Assembly (NCBI GenBank): GCA_030524715.1
Contig: JAUNGB010000001.1
Coordinates: 62,001-126,000, forward strand
From: Eubacteriales bacterium
GTDB taxonomy: Bacteria; Bacillota; Clostridia; Lachnospirales; Lachnospiraceae
DNA length: 64,000 bases
Direction: 5' to 3'
The notes below the pieces were generated by a model, which was not told the DNA's origin, did no database searches, and worked only from the letters and a program-made list of their open reading frames with translations. The position numbers were made by a program, and so were the translations under genes. This document shows positions 1 through 8,582 of this stretch, in pieces. How positions within the stretch are numbered: the first letter of the stretch is position 1; each line of letters starts with the position of its first letter.

Positions 1-80
1 TCAAGTTCGTAAACTAATTCCTTTGTAAACAGCGTTTTGCCATCCACATTCGCTTCAATGAAGTTGATGATTTCTTTCAT
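1..80 (-). CDS. Partial hypothetical protein, N-terminus only
   Basis: An ATG at 78-80 opens a minus-strand frame that runs off the left edge; the visible 26 residues begin MKEIINFIEANVDGKTL. An AAAGGATGG-like Shine-Dalgarno stretch lies upstream, though the spacing is long. It is too short to assign. The charged amphipathic start has no signal peptide, so a small cytosolic protein is likely. Confidence 0.45.
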   Translation of the reverse strand, partial: MKEIINFIEANVDGKTLFTKELVYEL

Positions 81-215
81 TAGCACCCGACCATCCTTTC
101 AATTTAAAATACACCTTTTTATGCCAAGAACGCATAAAAGCAACTTACAATTTTCAAGCCACACAACTTCTTATTTTCTTTCCCGCTCATCTACACGGCA
201 ACTTTTCTAAATCCC

Positions 216-273
216 CGCCAACCTCTATGAGATGCCCCTCCAGACCTCTGTTATGTTACACTTACCGACAAAC
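216..273 (-). pseudogene. Short remnant of the VOC gene 3' part
   Basis: Positions 216-247 match the VOC gene at 2113-2143 (shared core ccaacctctatgagatgc). The following 25 bases, up to cttaccgacaaa, match the sequence at 1373-1398 behind the second GNAT gene. It carries no open frame and looks like debris of a duplicated GNAT-VOC unit. Confidence 0.6.
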
Positions 274-287
274 ATGAAGTTATCGCA

Positions 288-692
288 TTACACAAAGTGT
301 TTTCGTACCATCGTCGAGTAATTGTCGTATTGCTGAAAACCATACCGTTCATAAAATGGAATCGTTTTCGGGTCAGACGGCATGACCTTTACATACAAAA
401 GATTTTCAAAGCAGCTCATAATCTGTTTCATCAATTCATCTCCAATATGTAGCCCCTGATATGCAGGGTCTACCAAAAGATAATGTAAAAAAGCAACCGT
501 TTCCCCATCATCTAATGCACGAACAAGACCTACCAGTTTGTTTCCATCCCATGCCGAAATTACATGAGAGGAATTTTGCATTGCACGAACAAGTTTTTCT
601 GGATAATTTCCAGATTCCCATTTGACAGACATAAACAATTCTTGCAACTCTGCAGCAGTAAAAACTTTTGTTTTCTTATACTCGATATTCAT
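288..692 (-). CDS. GNAT family N-acetyltransferase
   Basis: This 134-aa protein has the GNAT layout: a strand ending in FLHYLLVDPAYQGLHIGDEL (about residues 69-88), whose Q-x-x-x-G segment is the acetyl-CoA pyrophosphate loop, and a C-terminal PFYERYGFQ signature (about 111-119). The length is typical of a single-domain GNAT. The ATG follows AAAGAGGTC. The acceptor substrate cannot be told. It lies in a run of small minus-strand enzyme genes, and a VOC remnant directly follows it, as for the GNAT at 1421. Confidence 0.85.
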   Translation of the reverse strand: MNIEYKKTKVFTAAELQELFMSVKWESGNYPEKLVRAMQNSSHVISAWDGNKLVGLVRALDDGETVAFLHYLLVDPAYQGLHIGDELMKQIMSCFENLLYVKVMPSDPKTIPFYERYGFQQYDNYSTMVRKHFV

Positions 693-775
693 AAATTGAC
701 CTCTTTCAAATATCGTAATATATAAGAGTGGGGAAATTATCCCCTATTCTTATTTTTCGATTTCACGTTTCAAAA

Positions 776-1186
776 TTATATTGCTCCTATCATACCTGCT
801 TCAAATAAAGTTTCAAATGTATTTACTGCACCTCCATGCTCCACAATCCTCCCATCAACTACCTTATCAACATTAATGCCAGTAAATACCAATCGTTTGT
901 TGGTTGGCTTCATTCCTAGCCATTCACCATTATATGTACCCTCCATTACAAATTCAGAGATGACATAATCACCATCACAAAATTGCTTAATAATCTTCAT
1001 CTTATAATCGGGATATGTCTGCTTTGTTGCTTGTATGTGTTCTTTCATACCTTCAACGCCAACTGGAATCAGTCTTTCTCCCATTTTCACACAACATTTT
1101 TCATGGACAAACTCTGCTACTTTTCCAATTTGATTTTCAGATATGATAGTTTCATAGAAATATTTTATTTTCTCCACTGAATCCAT
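776..1186 (-). CDS. SnoaL/NTF2-like (ester cyclase-type) protein
   Basis: The 136-aa product has the NTF2-like cone fold pattern: an N-terminal helix pair (KIKYFYETIISENQIGKVAE), MKEHIQATKQTYPDYKMKI in the middle, and the GEWLGMKPTNKRL turn typical of SnoaL-like ester cyclase family proteins. The ATG at 1186 is chosen over the frame start at 1201 because GAGAGGT lies just upstream. The substrate is unknown; such proteins are polyketide cyclases, dehydratases or non-catalytic binders. Confidence 0.75.
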   Translation of the reverse strand: MDSVEKIKYFYETIISENQIGKVAEFVHEKCCVKMGERLIPVGVEGMKEHIQATKQTYPDYKMKIIKQFCDGDYVISEFVMEGTYNGEWLGMKPTNKRLVFTGINVDKVVDGRIVEHGGAVNTFETLFEAGMIGAI

Positions 1187-1231
1187 TGTCCTACCTCTCA
1201 ACTTTCCACTAGTTTATTCCTTCACCACGTA

Positions 1232-1372
1232 TTAGGTATTCAGAAGTTTGGTCAAATCCTCAATAGAAGCATCCTTCTTCACAGAGACTTCTTCCATAGT
1301 CATACCTGACGCCAGAAAATACCTGAGCACCATATTCATATCCTCGCCAACCTCTATGAGATGCTCGTCCAG
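1232..1372 (-). pseudogene. 3' fragment of a second VOC gene
   Basis: Read on the minus strand, this stretch encodes LDEHLIEVGEDMNMV, then MTMEEVSVKKDASIEDLTKL and a stop. That is nearly identical to the last 47 residues of the intact VOC protein at 1999. The upstream two thirds of the gene is absent, and the next gene to the right is an unrelated GNAT. It is therefore a truncated paralogue left by duplication or recombination. Confidence 0.85.
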
Positions 1373-1420
1373 ATCTCTATTGTGTTACTTACCGGCAAAT
1401 TTGAACTGATGAAAGAGGGT

Positions 1421-1951
1421 CTATATTGAAATCCAGTATCGTTGAATAATTCCACTTTCACTAAGCCCTACTGTATCAGGGATTTCTTTTTCCAACACGC
1501 CCCCATTTTTTACAATCGTTTTTTGTGATGCTTCATTCTTTTTATCGCATGTTAGTAAAACTTTGCTTTCTCCAAACTCACGACAGATAGGTAAAATCAA
1601 TCTTAACATTTCGGACGCATAGCCTTTCTGCCGTTCCGATGGACGAACACTATATCCGATATTACCTCCAAAATTAAGGAGGAAGTCGGATAATGGGTGT
1701 CGAAAATCAATCATGCCAACAACATAGTTATCTTTTTTTCGTATAGCCAAAAACACTTCTGATGGAACATATCCGTCCTTGTATTTTGCTTTTAATCTTG
1801 CTTCAAAATCAATCCATTCCTCAAATGATTGTACATTTTCAAGACCAGCACAACCGTCAAAACTATCTCCATTTTGTGACATTTCTTCTTTATATGACAT
1901 AACTTGGTCTGCATATTGTTTAGACGGTCTGACTAACAATATTTTACACAT
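1421..1951 (-). CDS. GNAT family N-acetyltransferase (RimJ/RimL-like)
   Basis: At 176 aa, this is a larger GNAT. Residues of the type NIGYSVRPSERQKGYASEML (about 97-116) form the core strand and the acetyl-CoA loop (R-Q-K-G-Y-A). VLLTCDKKNEASQKTIVKNG (about 132-151) is the C-terminal motif of the Acetyltransf_3 group. The ATG follows TTGGAGGGAG. The family includes ribosomal-protein and small-molecule acetylases. The 70 bases behind its stop match those behind the GNAT at 288. Confidence 0.85.
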   Translation of the reverse strand: MCKILLVRPSKQYADQVMSYKEEMSQNGDSFDGCAGLENVQSFEEWIDFEARLKAKYKDGYVPSEVFLAIRKKDNYVVGMIDFRHPLSDFLLNFGGNIGYSVRPSERQKGYASEMLRLILPICREFGESKVLLTCDKKNEASQKTIVKNGGVLEKEIPDTVGLSESGIIQRYWISI

Positions 1952-1998
1952 CGCACTTCTCCCTCCAAAATCCCGATTGTTTATTCCCTTACCATATA

Positions 1999-2463
1999 TT
2001 AGTTGTTTAGAAGTTTTGTTAAATCCTCAATGGATACGTCCATTCTCACAGAAACTTCCTCCATTGTCATGCCAGAATCCAGGAAGCGCTTTATCACCAT
2101 TTTCATATCCTCACCAACCTCTATGAGATGCCCATCCAGATCGTAGAACCGGATCACACGCTGTCCCCAACTATGCTCAATGACTTCTCCCAAATATTCA
2201 ATGCTCGAGTATGCTTTCAGCTTATTCAGGAAACCGTCAAAATCCTGTTCCTCAAAGACGATTTCCGCGTTGTTGGATTTCTTCAATACCTTTTCTTTTG
2301 GTATACTTACAAGCCAGTCAAAATCCTGCTGTAATGCCAGACCGCAGGTAAAAGCGATATTTCTTCCGTAATCCTGATAGACTTCTAACCCGAACAGTTC
2401 CTCATAAAACTTTCTTGCGGCGCTGATGTCTGCTACCGATATAACTGTACATACATACTTCAT
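1999..2463 (-). CDS. VOC (glyoxalase/bleomycin resistance) family protein
   Basis: The 154-aa protein starts MKYVCTVISVADISAARKFY, the standard first beta-alpha-beta unit of a vicinal oxygen chelate fold. It has WGQRVIRFYDLDGHLIEVGE near residue 105 (F-x-D-P/L-x-G-x-x-x-E, last metal ligand). The ATG at 2463 has GAGGAG upstream and fits the family start; the longer frame to 2526 does not. About 35 residues after the VOC domain form a helical tail. That tail is the part duplicated at 1232 and 216. Confidence 0.85.
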   Translation of the reverse strand: MKYVCTVISVADISAARKFYEELFGLEVYQDYGRNIAFTCGLALQQDFDWLVSIPKEKVLKKSNNAEIVFEEQDFDGFLNKLKAYSSIEYLGEVIEHSWGQRVIRFYDLDGHLIEVGEDMKMVIKRFLDSGMTMEEVSVRMDVSIEDLTKLLNN

Positions 2464-2555
2464 ATAAACACTCCTCAATCTATAGCTGTTCTTTATTTCT
2501 GATAAAGCCTTTTGTATAGCACACAACTAAATGAAATTATACTGCTTCCTTCTTT

Positions 2556-3317
2556 TTATAGCCATACTGCCCAATCTCCATAGTCAAATGTACCGCTGCC
2601 GTGATGTAATTTACCATCTTCCCGTAACTGCCTGAACACATTTCTCATTCTGATTAAAATCTCCGGCTGAATATCCAAACTATGATGCGCAGGAAAAACC
2701 TTTTTGACCGGAAGCTCCGAAATCTTTTCAAGAGAAGCAAGGTATGCGTCCGGGTCTGTTGACGGATAATAGGCAAATAAAGTGTCCTTGTAAACCAGGT
2801 CTCCGGTAAACAGATAACCTCTGTCTGATTCCCAGAAACACATATGCCCCGGAGCATGGCCCGGTGTATGCAATACCTGTATATTCCGTCCGCCTAATTC
2901 AATGTTCTCTCCATCCTCCAGTACCTTTGTTGGCGTCCCCTGGAAAAACTCATAAGTGCCTGTATCGTAACCGTCTGGTAAATCGCAGCGGTCTGCCACC
3001 ATCTCTCTGATTGTTTCTATTGTCAGAGGAAACTCACCGTTCAGCCAGCTCAATTCTTCCGCATGGGCATAAAAGTCCGGAAAAAACTTATGCCCCCCAA
3101 TATGATCCCAATGAATATGGGTGGCAACAGCCGTAACAGGCTTATTTGTCAGCTTCATTACTTCATCATAAATATTGCAGATTCCCAGACCCGTATCAAT
3201 CAATAAGCTACGGCTGGAGCCATTTAACAGATAGCAATGCGTCTCCTCCCAATGCCGGTATTCGCTGATAATATATGTATCTTCATCAATCTGATCAATC
3301 GTGAACCATTTATCCAT
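2556..3317 (-). CDS. Metallo-beta-lactamase-fold hydrolase
   Basis: The 253-aa protein carries the zinc motif THIHWDHIGGH (about residues 84-94), then HTPGHAPGHMCFW, a GDLVY loop and FPAHHS, giving the full set of MBL-superfamily metal ligands. The ATG at 3317 sits 11 bases after GGAGG and fits the family; the longer frame to 3368 begins with an atypical extension. The family includes glyoxalase II-type thioesterases and lactonases, so it is probably cytosolic with an unknown substrate. Confidence 0.85.
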   Translation of the reverse strand: MDKWFTIDQIDEDTYIISEYRHWEETHCYLLNGSSRSLLIDTGLGICNIYDEVMKLTNKPVTAVATHIHWDHIGGHKFFPDFYAHAEELSWLNGEFPLTIETIREMVADRCDLPDGYDTGTYEFFQGTPTKVLEDGENIELGGRNIQVLHTPGHAPGHMCFWESDRGYLFTGDLVYKDTLFAYYPSTDPDAYLASLEKISELPVKKVFPAHHSLDIQPEILIRMRNVFRQLREDGKLHHGSGTFDYGDWAVWL

Positions 3318-3416
3318 TTGCAAGCATACCTCCATAATTAATATCTGATTCCCTTTGCAGAACATCACTTATTTTTCTGCCAAAGGGCGTTTATTACTTT
3401 CACTCATTAATATTAT

Positions 3417-3950
3417 TTACTCTTTTTCCGTCTCTTCCTCTACAGGGCACCACGCCTCTCCAAATTTTATATCCCTGAATAGAGCGGCAAGACCTGTAAT
3501 TTGCTTGAGACGCAAAATTTCATCTCTATCCATTCCCAAATGCTTTGAGATCCAGGCGTCTGATCGCCCAAACTCATGAAGTTCCTTTACGATGTTGCTC
3601 ATCAGATCCACATCGTGAGTGCCTCGTGCCCTGTTATGGCGAACGGTGCTGGCCATACGTTTATCAATCGGTTTCTCAATGACAGAAACCGGCAGCAATC
3701 CTTGTTCTCTCTCGTAGATATCCGGATGATCCATCATCACCTGATACCGGTGGAAACCGTCCACAATCAGATAAATATCCTGCGATTTTACATAATAGCA
3801 TACGACCGGCATCGTATATCCGTCTTCTTTGATGCTCTCATAAAGCAGCCTCATTTCCGGCGGAGCAACCTTATTTGGATTGTAGTTATTGGGCCGTACC
3901 TTCTCTATTGGAACAGCTATCACATTATAAACTGGGCTTTTATACTTCAT
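3417..3950 (-). CDS. ibrB: IbrB-like ParB/sulfiredoxin-fold protein
   Basis: The 177-aa protein has the ParB N-terminal fold: VPIEKVRPNNYNPN, LYESIKEDGYTMPVVCY and YLIVDGFHRYQVM, where G-x-H-R is the nucleotide-binding signature. A C-terminal helical part resembles an HTH (SDAWISKHLGMDRDEILRLK). The ATG at 3950 is preceded by AGAGGA and overlaps the upstream ibrA-like gene by 11 bases, so the two are translationally coupled. In E. coli ECOR-9, IbrB and IbrA together activate prophage eib genes; whether this pair regulates or modifies something here is open. Confidence 0.75.
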   Translation of the reverse strand: MKYKSPVYNVIAVPIEKVRPNNYNPNKVAPPEMRLLYESIKEDGYTMPVVCYYVKSQDIYLIVDGFHRYQVMMDHPDIYEREQGLLPVSVIEKPIDKRMASTVRHNRARGTHDVDLMSNIVKELHEFGRSDAWISKHLGMDRDEILRLKQITGLAALFRDIKFGEAWCPVEEETEKE

Positions 3951-5250
3951 AATCAAATTCCTCTATGCTTTTGTATTTACGGCGTATCATATCCAACCGT
4001 TTCTGTTGCTGCCGTGTCATCCCAAATCCCATGAAGCGGCAGATATGGTCATTTTTCAAAATGCAGTAACACATCCGCTTCCAGCTGGGGATATCCTTTG
4101 TGGATTTGATATCGTCTGTGTGATCCGGTATGGGTCCCACAAATACAATCCGTGATTTTTGGTTCAATGTATAATTGGAAACACCGTTTCGTCTGATTTG
4201 ATACCCCTTCTCCTGAAGCTCCTGAATTACAGACTCGTCCAACCCACCGCCTGTCCCATGCCAGAACTGGATAGAGGTATTGAATTTCTTAGCGTAGTTA
4301 TTCCGCAGCCTTTTGGGCAGTGTATCCAATAAAAACTTCGTATAAGATTTCCACGTATGCCCCTCTGGCAAAGTAATATTCCGGTAGCCCATCGCTTTGC
4401 TCTTTCCATAAATGGAAGCGAAATTTGCGCCTTGTACACGTCCTACAAGCTTGCACCAAATCTCCGGGTCTATGACGCGGTATAGATTTAGGGCATCCTT
4501 CGCATAGTCATTAAACGGGGAGGCCACACGCATCTGCGAGGGCTTCAATCCAGCCATATAATAGAGATCATACAGGCGGTTATAGTCATAACCAAATAAA
4601 TAGGTGGCGTGCCATACATCATCCGTAGACCAGTCGTATAAAGGGGAGGCACACCAGACATCTTTAAACTGTTTGCTGATCCAGCAGGTATCCTTATAGC
4701 CATATTTTTTATTCAAAAACCCGCTGTACCGCTGTAAAGATTCATCTGCCCGCATTCCAAGCAGGCATACTGTTTTTCCGCCGTCATGGGCGTCCCGGTA
4801 CCAGCGCCCGAATTGTTTTGCCAAATCTTCCTGGTGCATCCGGTAACGATATGTAGTCATTCTATTATTTTCCAGATTGATGACATATTCTTTTTGTGGC
4901 ATCTCCCGGACCCAGAGTTCCTTCTTCGTATCATCCCATGGATACCAGTACATCTCATAGCTGCTTAATGCGGTTCTGGTGGCCATGGGCAAGCAGACCC
5001 AATAAGGCTCAACCTGATCCTTGATCCGTTCAAAGGTGCGTTCCACATACTCAGTCGTCACCGTATACTGTGCCTCAAAGTCCTGATGAAACACGCCAAT
5101 GGCCCTTTCCGGATAATGCTGATTCCGATAATCCAGAACCAGATTGAGCAGCAAACCGCTGTCCTTGCCTCCGGAAAAAGAGACATAGATATGCTCAAAC
5201 TCCTCAAAGAGAAAATGCATCCGCGCTAAAAACGCATCATAAACATTCAT
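3940..5250 (-). CDS. ibrA: IbrA-like PAPS reductase family protein (DUF3440)
   Basis: The 436-aa protein has the PP-loop SFSGGKDSGLLLNL near residue 32, the ATP-pyrophosphatase signature of PAPS reductases and sulfurtransferases. Later segments (LGMRADESLQRY, WSTDDVWHATYLFGYDYNRLYDL) are typical of the PAPS-reductase fold in DUF3440/IbrA proteins. The ATG at 5250 follows AAGAGAG; the longer frame uses a TTG at 5271. It pairs with the ParB-fold gene downstream. The family is also related to DndC-like enzymes, so sulfur transfer is possible but unproven. Confidence 0.8.
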   Translation of the reverse strand: MNVYDAFLARMHFLFEEFEHIYVSFSGGKDSGLLLNLVLDYRNQHYPERAIGVFHQDFEAQYTVTTEYVERTFERIKDQVEPYWVCLPMATRTALSSYEMYWYPWDDTKKELWVREMPQKEYVINLENNRMTTYRYRMHQEDLAKQFGRWYRDAHDGGKTVCLLGMRADESLQRYSGFLNKKYGYKDTCWISKQFKDVWCASPLYDWSTDDVWHATYLFGYDYNRLYDLYYMAGLKPSQMRVASPFNDYAKDALNLYRVIDPEIWCKLVGRVQGANFASIYGKSKAMGYRNITLPEGHTWKSYTKFLLDTLPKRLRNNYAKKFNTSIQFWHGTGGGLDESVIQELQEKGYQIRRNGVSNYTLNQKSRIVFVGPIPDHTDDIKSTKDIPSWKRMCYCILKNDHICRFMGFGMTRQQQKRLDMIRRKYKSIEEFDYEV

Positions 5251-5383
5251 ATGCAGATACTCTCTTACCAAAAATACACCTCTCTTCTTCTGTCCTTTCC
5301 AAGAACCGGATACATTTCGATGAACTCACTTCGATTCTCAATTCCTCACTATCCATTAATGAACGATGTCTGTATCCAAATTC

Positions 5384-5932
5384 TCACTTTTTCTTTCGCA
5401 GTTTCAAGTCAATATTATTCTTTTCTGCTGCCGCCTTCAGCAACCATGCAGCAAAAGTACTTTTTTCTTTGAGCGTCAGTGTTTCCAAATCGGATCTGTT
5501 CTCAATTTTTCTAAGTACCTCTCTCAGTTCATGAATCTTCAGAAGGTTTACTGCAACACAAAATAAGGTCTTTTTACGGCCATCATTATATCCTGCAAGA
5601 AGAACGCCCAGTATTTCTACCTTTTCTTCCTGCTCTGCATTGTAAGCTTCAATCCCAATCTGGCGGGCCTTCTCTAAATCGCTCTTCTGGTTTCGATGTG
5701 AAATAAAAGAATCAAATTTGTCTATCTTCTCGTATTTTTCGCAGGGGTATTCATTGCATTGAAAGCAATACTCTATCCCATTATGTTCCATACTGCACCT
5801 TGCTATTTTACATGAGTGATTTTCCTCACCACAACCACAACCGAGACAATTTTTATTCAAATACATAGGGCAAAGCCCACAATTCAATCCACAGAGAGAA
5901 AATAATTTATTTTGTCGATGGAATCCTTTCAT
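5384..5932 (-). CDS. DUF3795 Cys-rich protein
   Basis: The 182-aa protein opens with clustered cysteines (CGLNCGLCPMYLNKNCLGCGCG, with further CxxxxC pairs up to YCFQCNEYPCEKYE around residue 60). This is the DUF3795 pattern and suggests zinc or an Fe-S site. The C-terminal half is helical and Lys/Glu-rich. The ATG follows GGGAGG. Function is unknown in the family. It is a single gene with about 90 non-coding bases before the next gene on the left end of the importer operon. Confidence 0.75.
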   Translation of the reverse strand: MKGFHRQNKLFSLCGLNCGLCPMYLNKNCLGCGCGEENHSCKIARCSMEHNGIEYCFQCNEYPCEKYEKIDKFDSFISHRNQKSDLEKARQIGIEAYNAEQEEKVEILGVLLAGYNDGRKKTLFCVAVNLLKIHELREVLRKIENRSDLETLTLKEKSTFAAWLLKAAAEKNNIDLKLRKKK

Positions 5933-6021
5933 GCTGCCTCCCTAAACGGTTTACACACCTGTGTTTCCCTCTTTCCTTGTTTTTTATCATTGTAACATCT
6001 CCTGTTCTGCCAGGCAATTCC

Positions 6022-6627
6022 CTATAAAGAGAAATTACCTAATACAGACTGAATAAACGGCTGAGAAAAAAACATTACTACGACAACCGTTGCATATAAA
6101 AGATATAACTCACGTTCCTTGCAGCCAAGCCAGTTTAATTGTGGAAACCGTTTAATAATCAATCTGCCTATTAAATATCCTATCATTGTACCTGCCACAT
6201 TCGTTATCACGTCATTTATATCGGTTGCGCGAAACGTAAATATCTGCAGTATTTCAATACCCAGTGATGTCATCAGGCCCAAGCCCACTGTTTTCATCAT
6301 GCTTCTGTATTCGGGCCATAAGCATGGGACAAATATACCTAATGGGATAAAAAGCAAAACATTCAGATAGCTGTTCGTTATATCGTTCAGCATACCATAA
6401 AAAGGAATAAAATTATAAGACCAACCGATTTTAATTCCTGTCACACTGGGAAACCCCACCAAAAAGCACATTGCAGTCAAATATAATATAAAAATAATAT
6501 AGGCTGCCGTCTTTTTTATGTTATGAAATATAAATATTTGATATAAAAAAAGAATCGGTATCAGTATCGCTGATGCAGCCGCAGTTTCTATCCCTGTTGT
6601 ATATATTCTATACATAAACATCTCCAT
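6022..6627 (-). CDS. VanZ family membrane protein
   Basis: About 201 aa with five predicted membrane segments and the VanZ core: FLVGFPSVTG, NFIPFYGMLNDITNSYLNVLLFIPLGIF and SLGIEILQIFTFRATDINDVITNVAGTMIG. VanZ itself gives low-level teicoplanin resistance, but most homologues are uncharacterised. The start is uncertain: ATGs at 6627 and 6615 both have Shine-Dalgarno-like sequence, and both lie within the end of the upstream malK-like gene, so this is the last gene of that operon. It is not associated with van ligase genes. Confidence 0.8.
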   Translation of the reverse strand: MEMFMYRIYTTGIETAAASAILIPILFLYQIFIFHNIKKTAAYIIFILYLTAMCFLVGFPSVTGIKIGWSYNFIPFYGMLNDITNSYLNVLLFIPLGIFVPCLWPEYRSMMKTVGLGLMTSLGIEILQIFTFRATDINDVITNVAGTMIGYLIGRLIIKRFPQLNWLGCKERELYLLYATVVVVMFFSQPFIQSVLGNFSL

Positions 6628-7726
6628 ATGCACATCCTGTCTCTGTATTAAATAGATGTATCTTTTCCGGCTTTAGCCGAATATATACCTCCTGCCCGGC
6701 CCGGCCTGAGAAATCCGCGTCTGTTACCATCGTCATATCCGGTATATCGGCCCCGGTGAGGAAAACTGCCGCTTCGCGCCCGGTATTTTCTAAAATGCTG
6801 ATTTTCATCCGCACTGCATGAGGATCGTCCGGTGCAGCCGGCACAATGTGTTCCGGACGGATACCTGCCTTAATGGGCCCCTGCAGTCCTCTTGCGGCCA
6901 GACCGCTTTTACCCATCGGAATACGGGCATTTCCCAGGGTCAGATAATGTTGTCCGTTATTTGAAATAAGCTCTGTGTCCCACACATTCATATTGGGTGA
7001 GCCTATGAACCCAGCAACAAACAGATTCGCCGGATTTCTATATATTTCCTGCGGTGTTCCAAATTGCTGTAAAACACCGCCGCTTATTACGGCGATGCGC
7101 GTCCCCATCGTCATTGCCTCCGTCTGATCATGGGTGACATATATGGTTGTTACCCCCAGCTCCCGTTGGAGCGTTATAATCTCCCGGCGCATTTCTGTGC
7201 GGAGCTTCGCATCGAGATTGGCTAACGGCTCATCCATGAGAAACAGTCCGGGTTTTCTTATCATGGCCCGCGCAAGGGCAACACGCTGGCGCTGACCGCC
7301 GGACAAGGCCCCCGGTTTCCTTTCAAGCAGAGCATCCAGCTCCAGCTTTTGCGCCACTTCTGCTACCCTTTTCTCCCTTTCCGTTTTGCCGATATGCTGC
7401 ATTTTAAGGGGAAAAGCAATATTATCTTTTACTTTCATATTGGGATAAAGGGCGTAATTTTGGAATACCATGGCAATATCGCGGTTCTTTGGCGGAACCT
7501 GGTTCACAGTCCTGCCGTCCATAATGACCTCTCCGCTGCTTATACTCTCAAGTCCTGCAATCATGCGCAGCAGCGTTGTCTTTCCGCAGCCGGAAGGGCC
7601 TACAAATACTATAAATTCCCCTCTCTTTATTTCCATATCCATATCCTTAACAGCATGAACATCGCCCGGATACCATTTATTCACTTTGCTTATCTGCAGA
7701 TCGCCTGCAAAATTCCTGTTTTCCAT
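6608..7726 (-). CDS. Carbohydrate ABC importer ATPase (MalK/UgpC/MsmK type)
   Basis: The 372-aa ATPase has Walker A GPSGCGKTT (about 43-51), the LSGGQRQRVALARAM signature, Walker B LFLMDEPLANLDAKLR and a C-terminal TOBE regulatory region (about 245-370, including IKAGIRPEHI). This is the CUT1 MalK/UgpC/MsmX length and layout. It energises the permease pair encoded immediately upstream on the same strand (16-base gap). Many Firmicutes keep a shared MsmX, so a dedicated ATPase here suggests a self-contained transporter. Confidence 0.92.
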   Translation of the reverse strand: MENRNFAGDLQISKVNKWYPGDVHAVKDMDMEIKRGEFIVFVGPSGCGKTTLLRMIAGLESISSGEVIMDGRTVNQVPPKNRDIAMVFQNYALYPNMKVKDNIAFPLKMQHIGKTEREKRVAEVAQKLELDALLERKPGALSGGQRQRVALARAMIRKPGLFLMDEPLANLDAKLRTEMRREIITLQRELGVTTIYVTHDQTEAMTMGTRIAVISGGVLQQFGTPQEIYRNPANLFVAGFIGSPNMNVWDTELISNNGQHYLTLGNARIPMGKSGLAARGLQGPIKAGIRPEHIVPAAPDDPHAVRMKISILENTGREAAVFLTGADIPDMTMVTDADFSGRAGQEVYIRLKPEKIHLFNTETGCAYGDVYV

Positions 7727-7742
7727 ATATTAATCCCCTGTG

Positions 7743-8582
7743 TTAATCTTTCATTCCGGAAGATATAATGCCCTGCTCCAGATATTTCTGCCCGGACAGG
7801 AATATCAAAAGAGGAGGCATCAGTGTAATCAGTGATGCAATTAATGATACCCCGGCGTTATCCGCCGTGATGTTTGACATATATAATGACAGCGGCCAGA
7901 GCGCCTGGTTTTTTAAGAATGCCTGAGGCGCTTCTATTGCGTTCCAGTATTCCAAGAAGCCCAATACCACAGCCGAGAGAATGCCCGGTGCTCCCAGCGG
8001 AAGCCCAAATCGTAAAAAAGTCTGAAATGAGGAAGCCCCATCCACGGCTGCCGCCTCCATGACCGCCTCCGGTATGTCCATGAAAAAACGTGTCATGATG
8101 AATACCGGAAGCGTTGATGCCGCACCGGGCAGTATGACTGCCCACACGGTATCAATCAGGCCCAGTTTGTTCAGAACAAGATAGCTGGAAACCATGGTCA
8201 CCTGAAATGGCATCAGCATCAGGACAATATACAAGGTATAGAGTATCTTTTTCCCGCGAAAATGAAACTTTGCAAATGCCCATGCCGCAGGTGCGCCCAA
8301 AAGGACATGGCCGAGTATGATTGGAAAAACCTGCCTGCAGGAATTCCAGAATACCGTAAAAAACTGGGGCGTATCCAATAATAGTTCCACATATGCCGCC
8401 AGAGTCGGATAACGCGCCATTACAGGCCATACAGCCGTTCCTCCCCTGCCCTCCAGGACAGGCGCAAGATTTTCAGACAGCTCTGCCCCTCCCATAAAGG
8501 TACCGGATATCAGCATCCAAAGAGGCAGCCATATAAAGACCGAAATCAATACAAGGGGCAAGCCAAGAAGCCATTTTTTCAT
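7743..8582 (-). CDS. ABC importer permease, MalG-like
   Basis: The 279-aa protein has six membrane segments and the EAA loop EAAAVDGASSFQTFLRFGLPLG (about 177-198) that docks on the ATPase. An extracytoplasmic loop after TM1 is typical of MalG. The start ATG overlaps the stop of the MalF-like gene (ATGA), showing tight coupling, with AGAGGAGATAGG upstream. The substrate is probably a sugar or oligosaccharide by family, but the unusual operon leaves this open. Confidence 0.9.
   Translation of the reverse strand: MKKWLLGLPLVLISVFIWLPLWMLISGTFMGGAELSENLAPVLEGRGGTAVWPVMARYPTLAAYVELLLDTPQFFTVFWNSCRQVFPIILGHVLLGAPAAWAFAKFHFRGKKILYTLYIVLMLMPFQVTMVSSYLVLNKLGLIDTVWAVILPGAASTLPVFIMTRFFMDIPEAVMEAAAVDGASSFQTFLRFGLPLGAPGILSAVVLGFLEYWNAIEAPQAFLKNQALWPLSLYMSNITADNAGVSLIASLITLMPPLLIFLSGQKYLEQGIISSGMKD

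Noticed and set aside
6022..6627. VanZ plus VanRS as a vancomycin resistance cluster
   Set aside because: VanZ ends a sugar-type transporter operon 25 kb from the VanRS-like pair, and no van ligase, dehydrogenase or dipeptidase gene is present.
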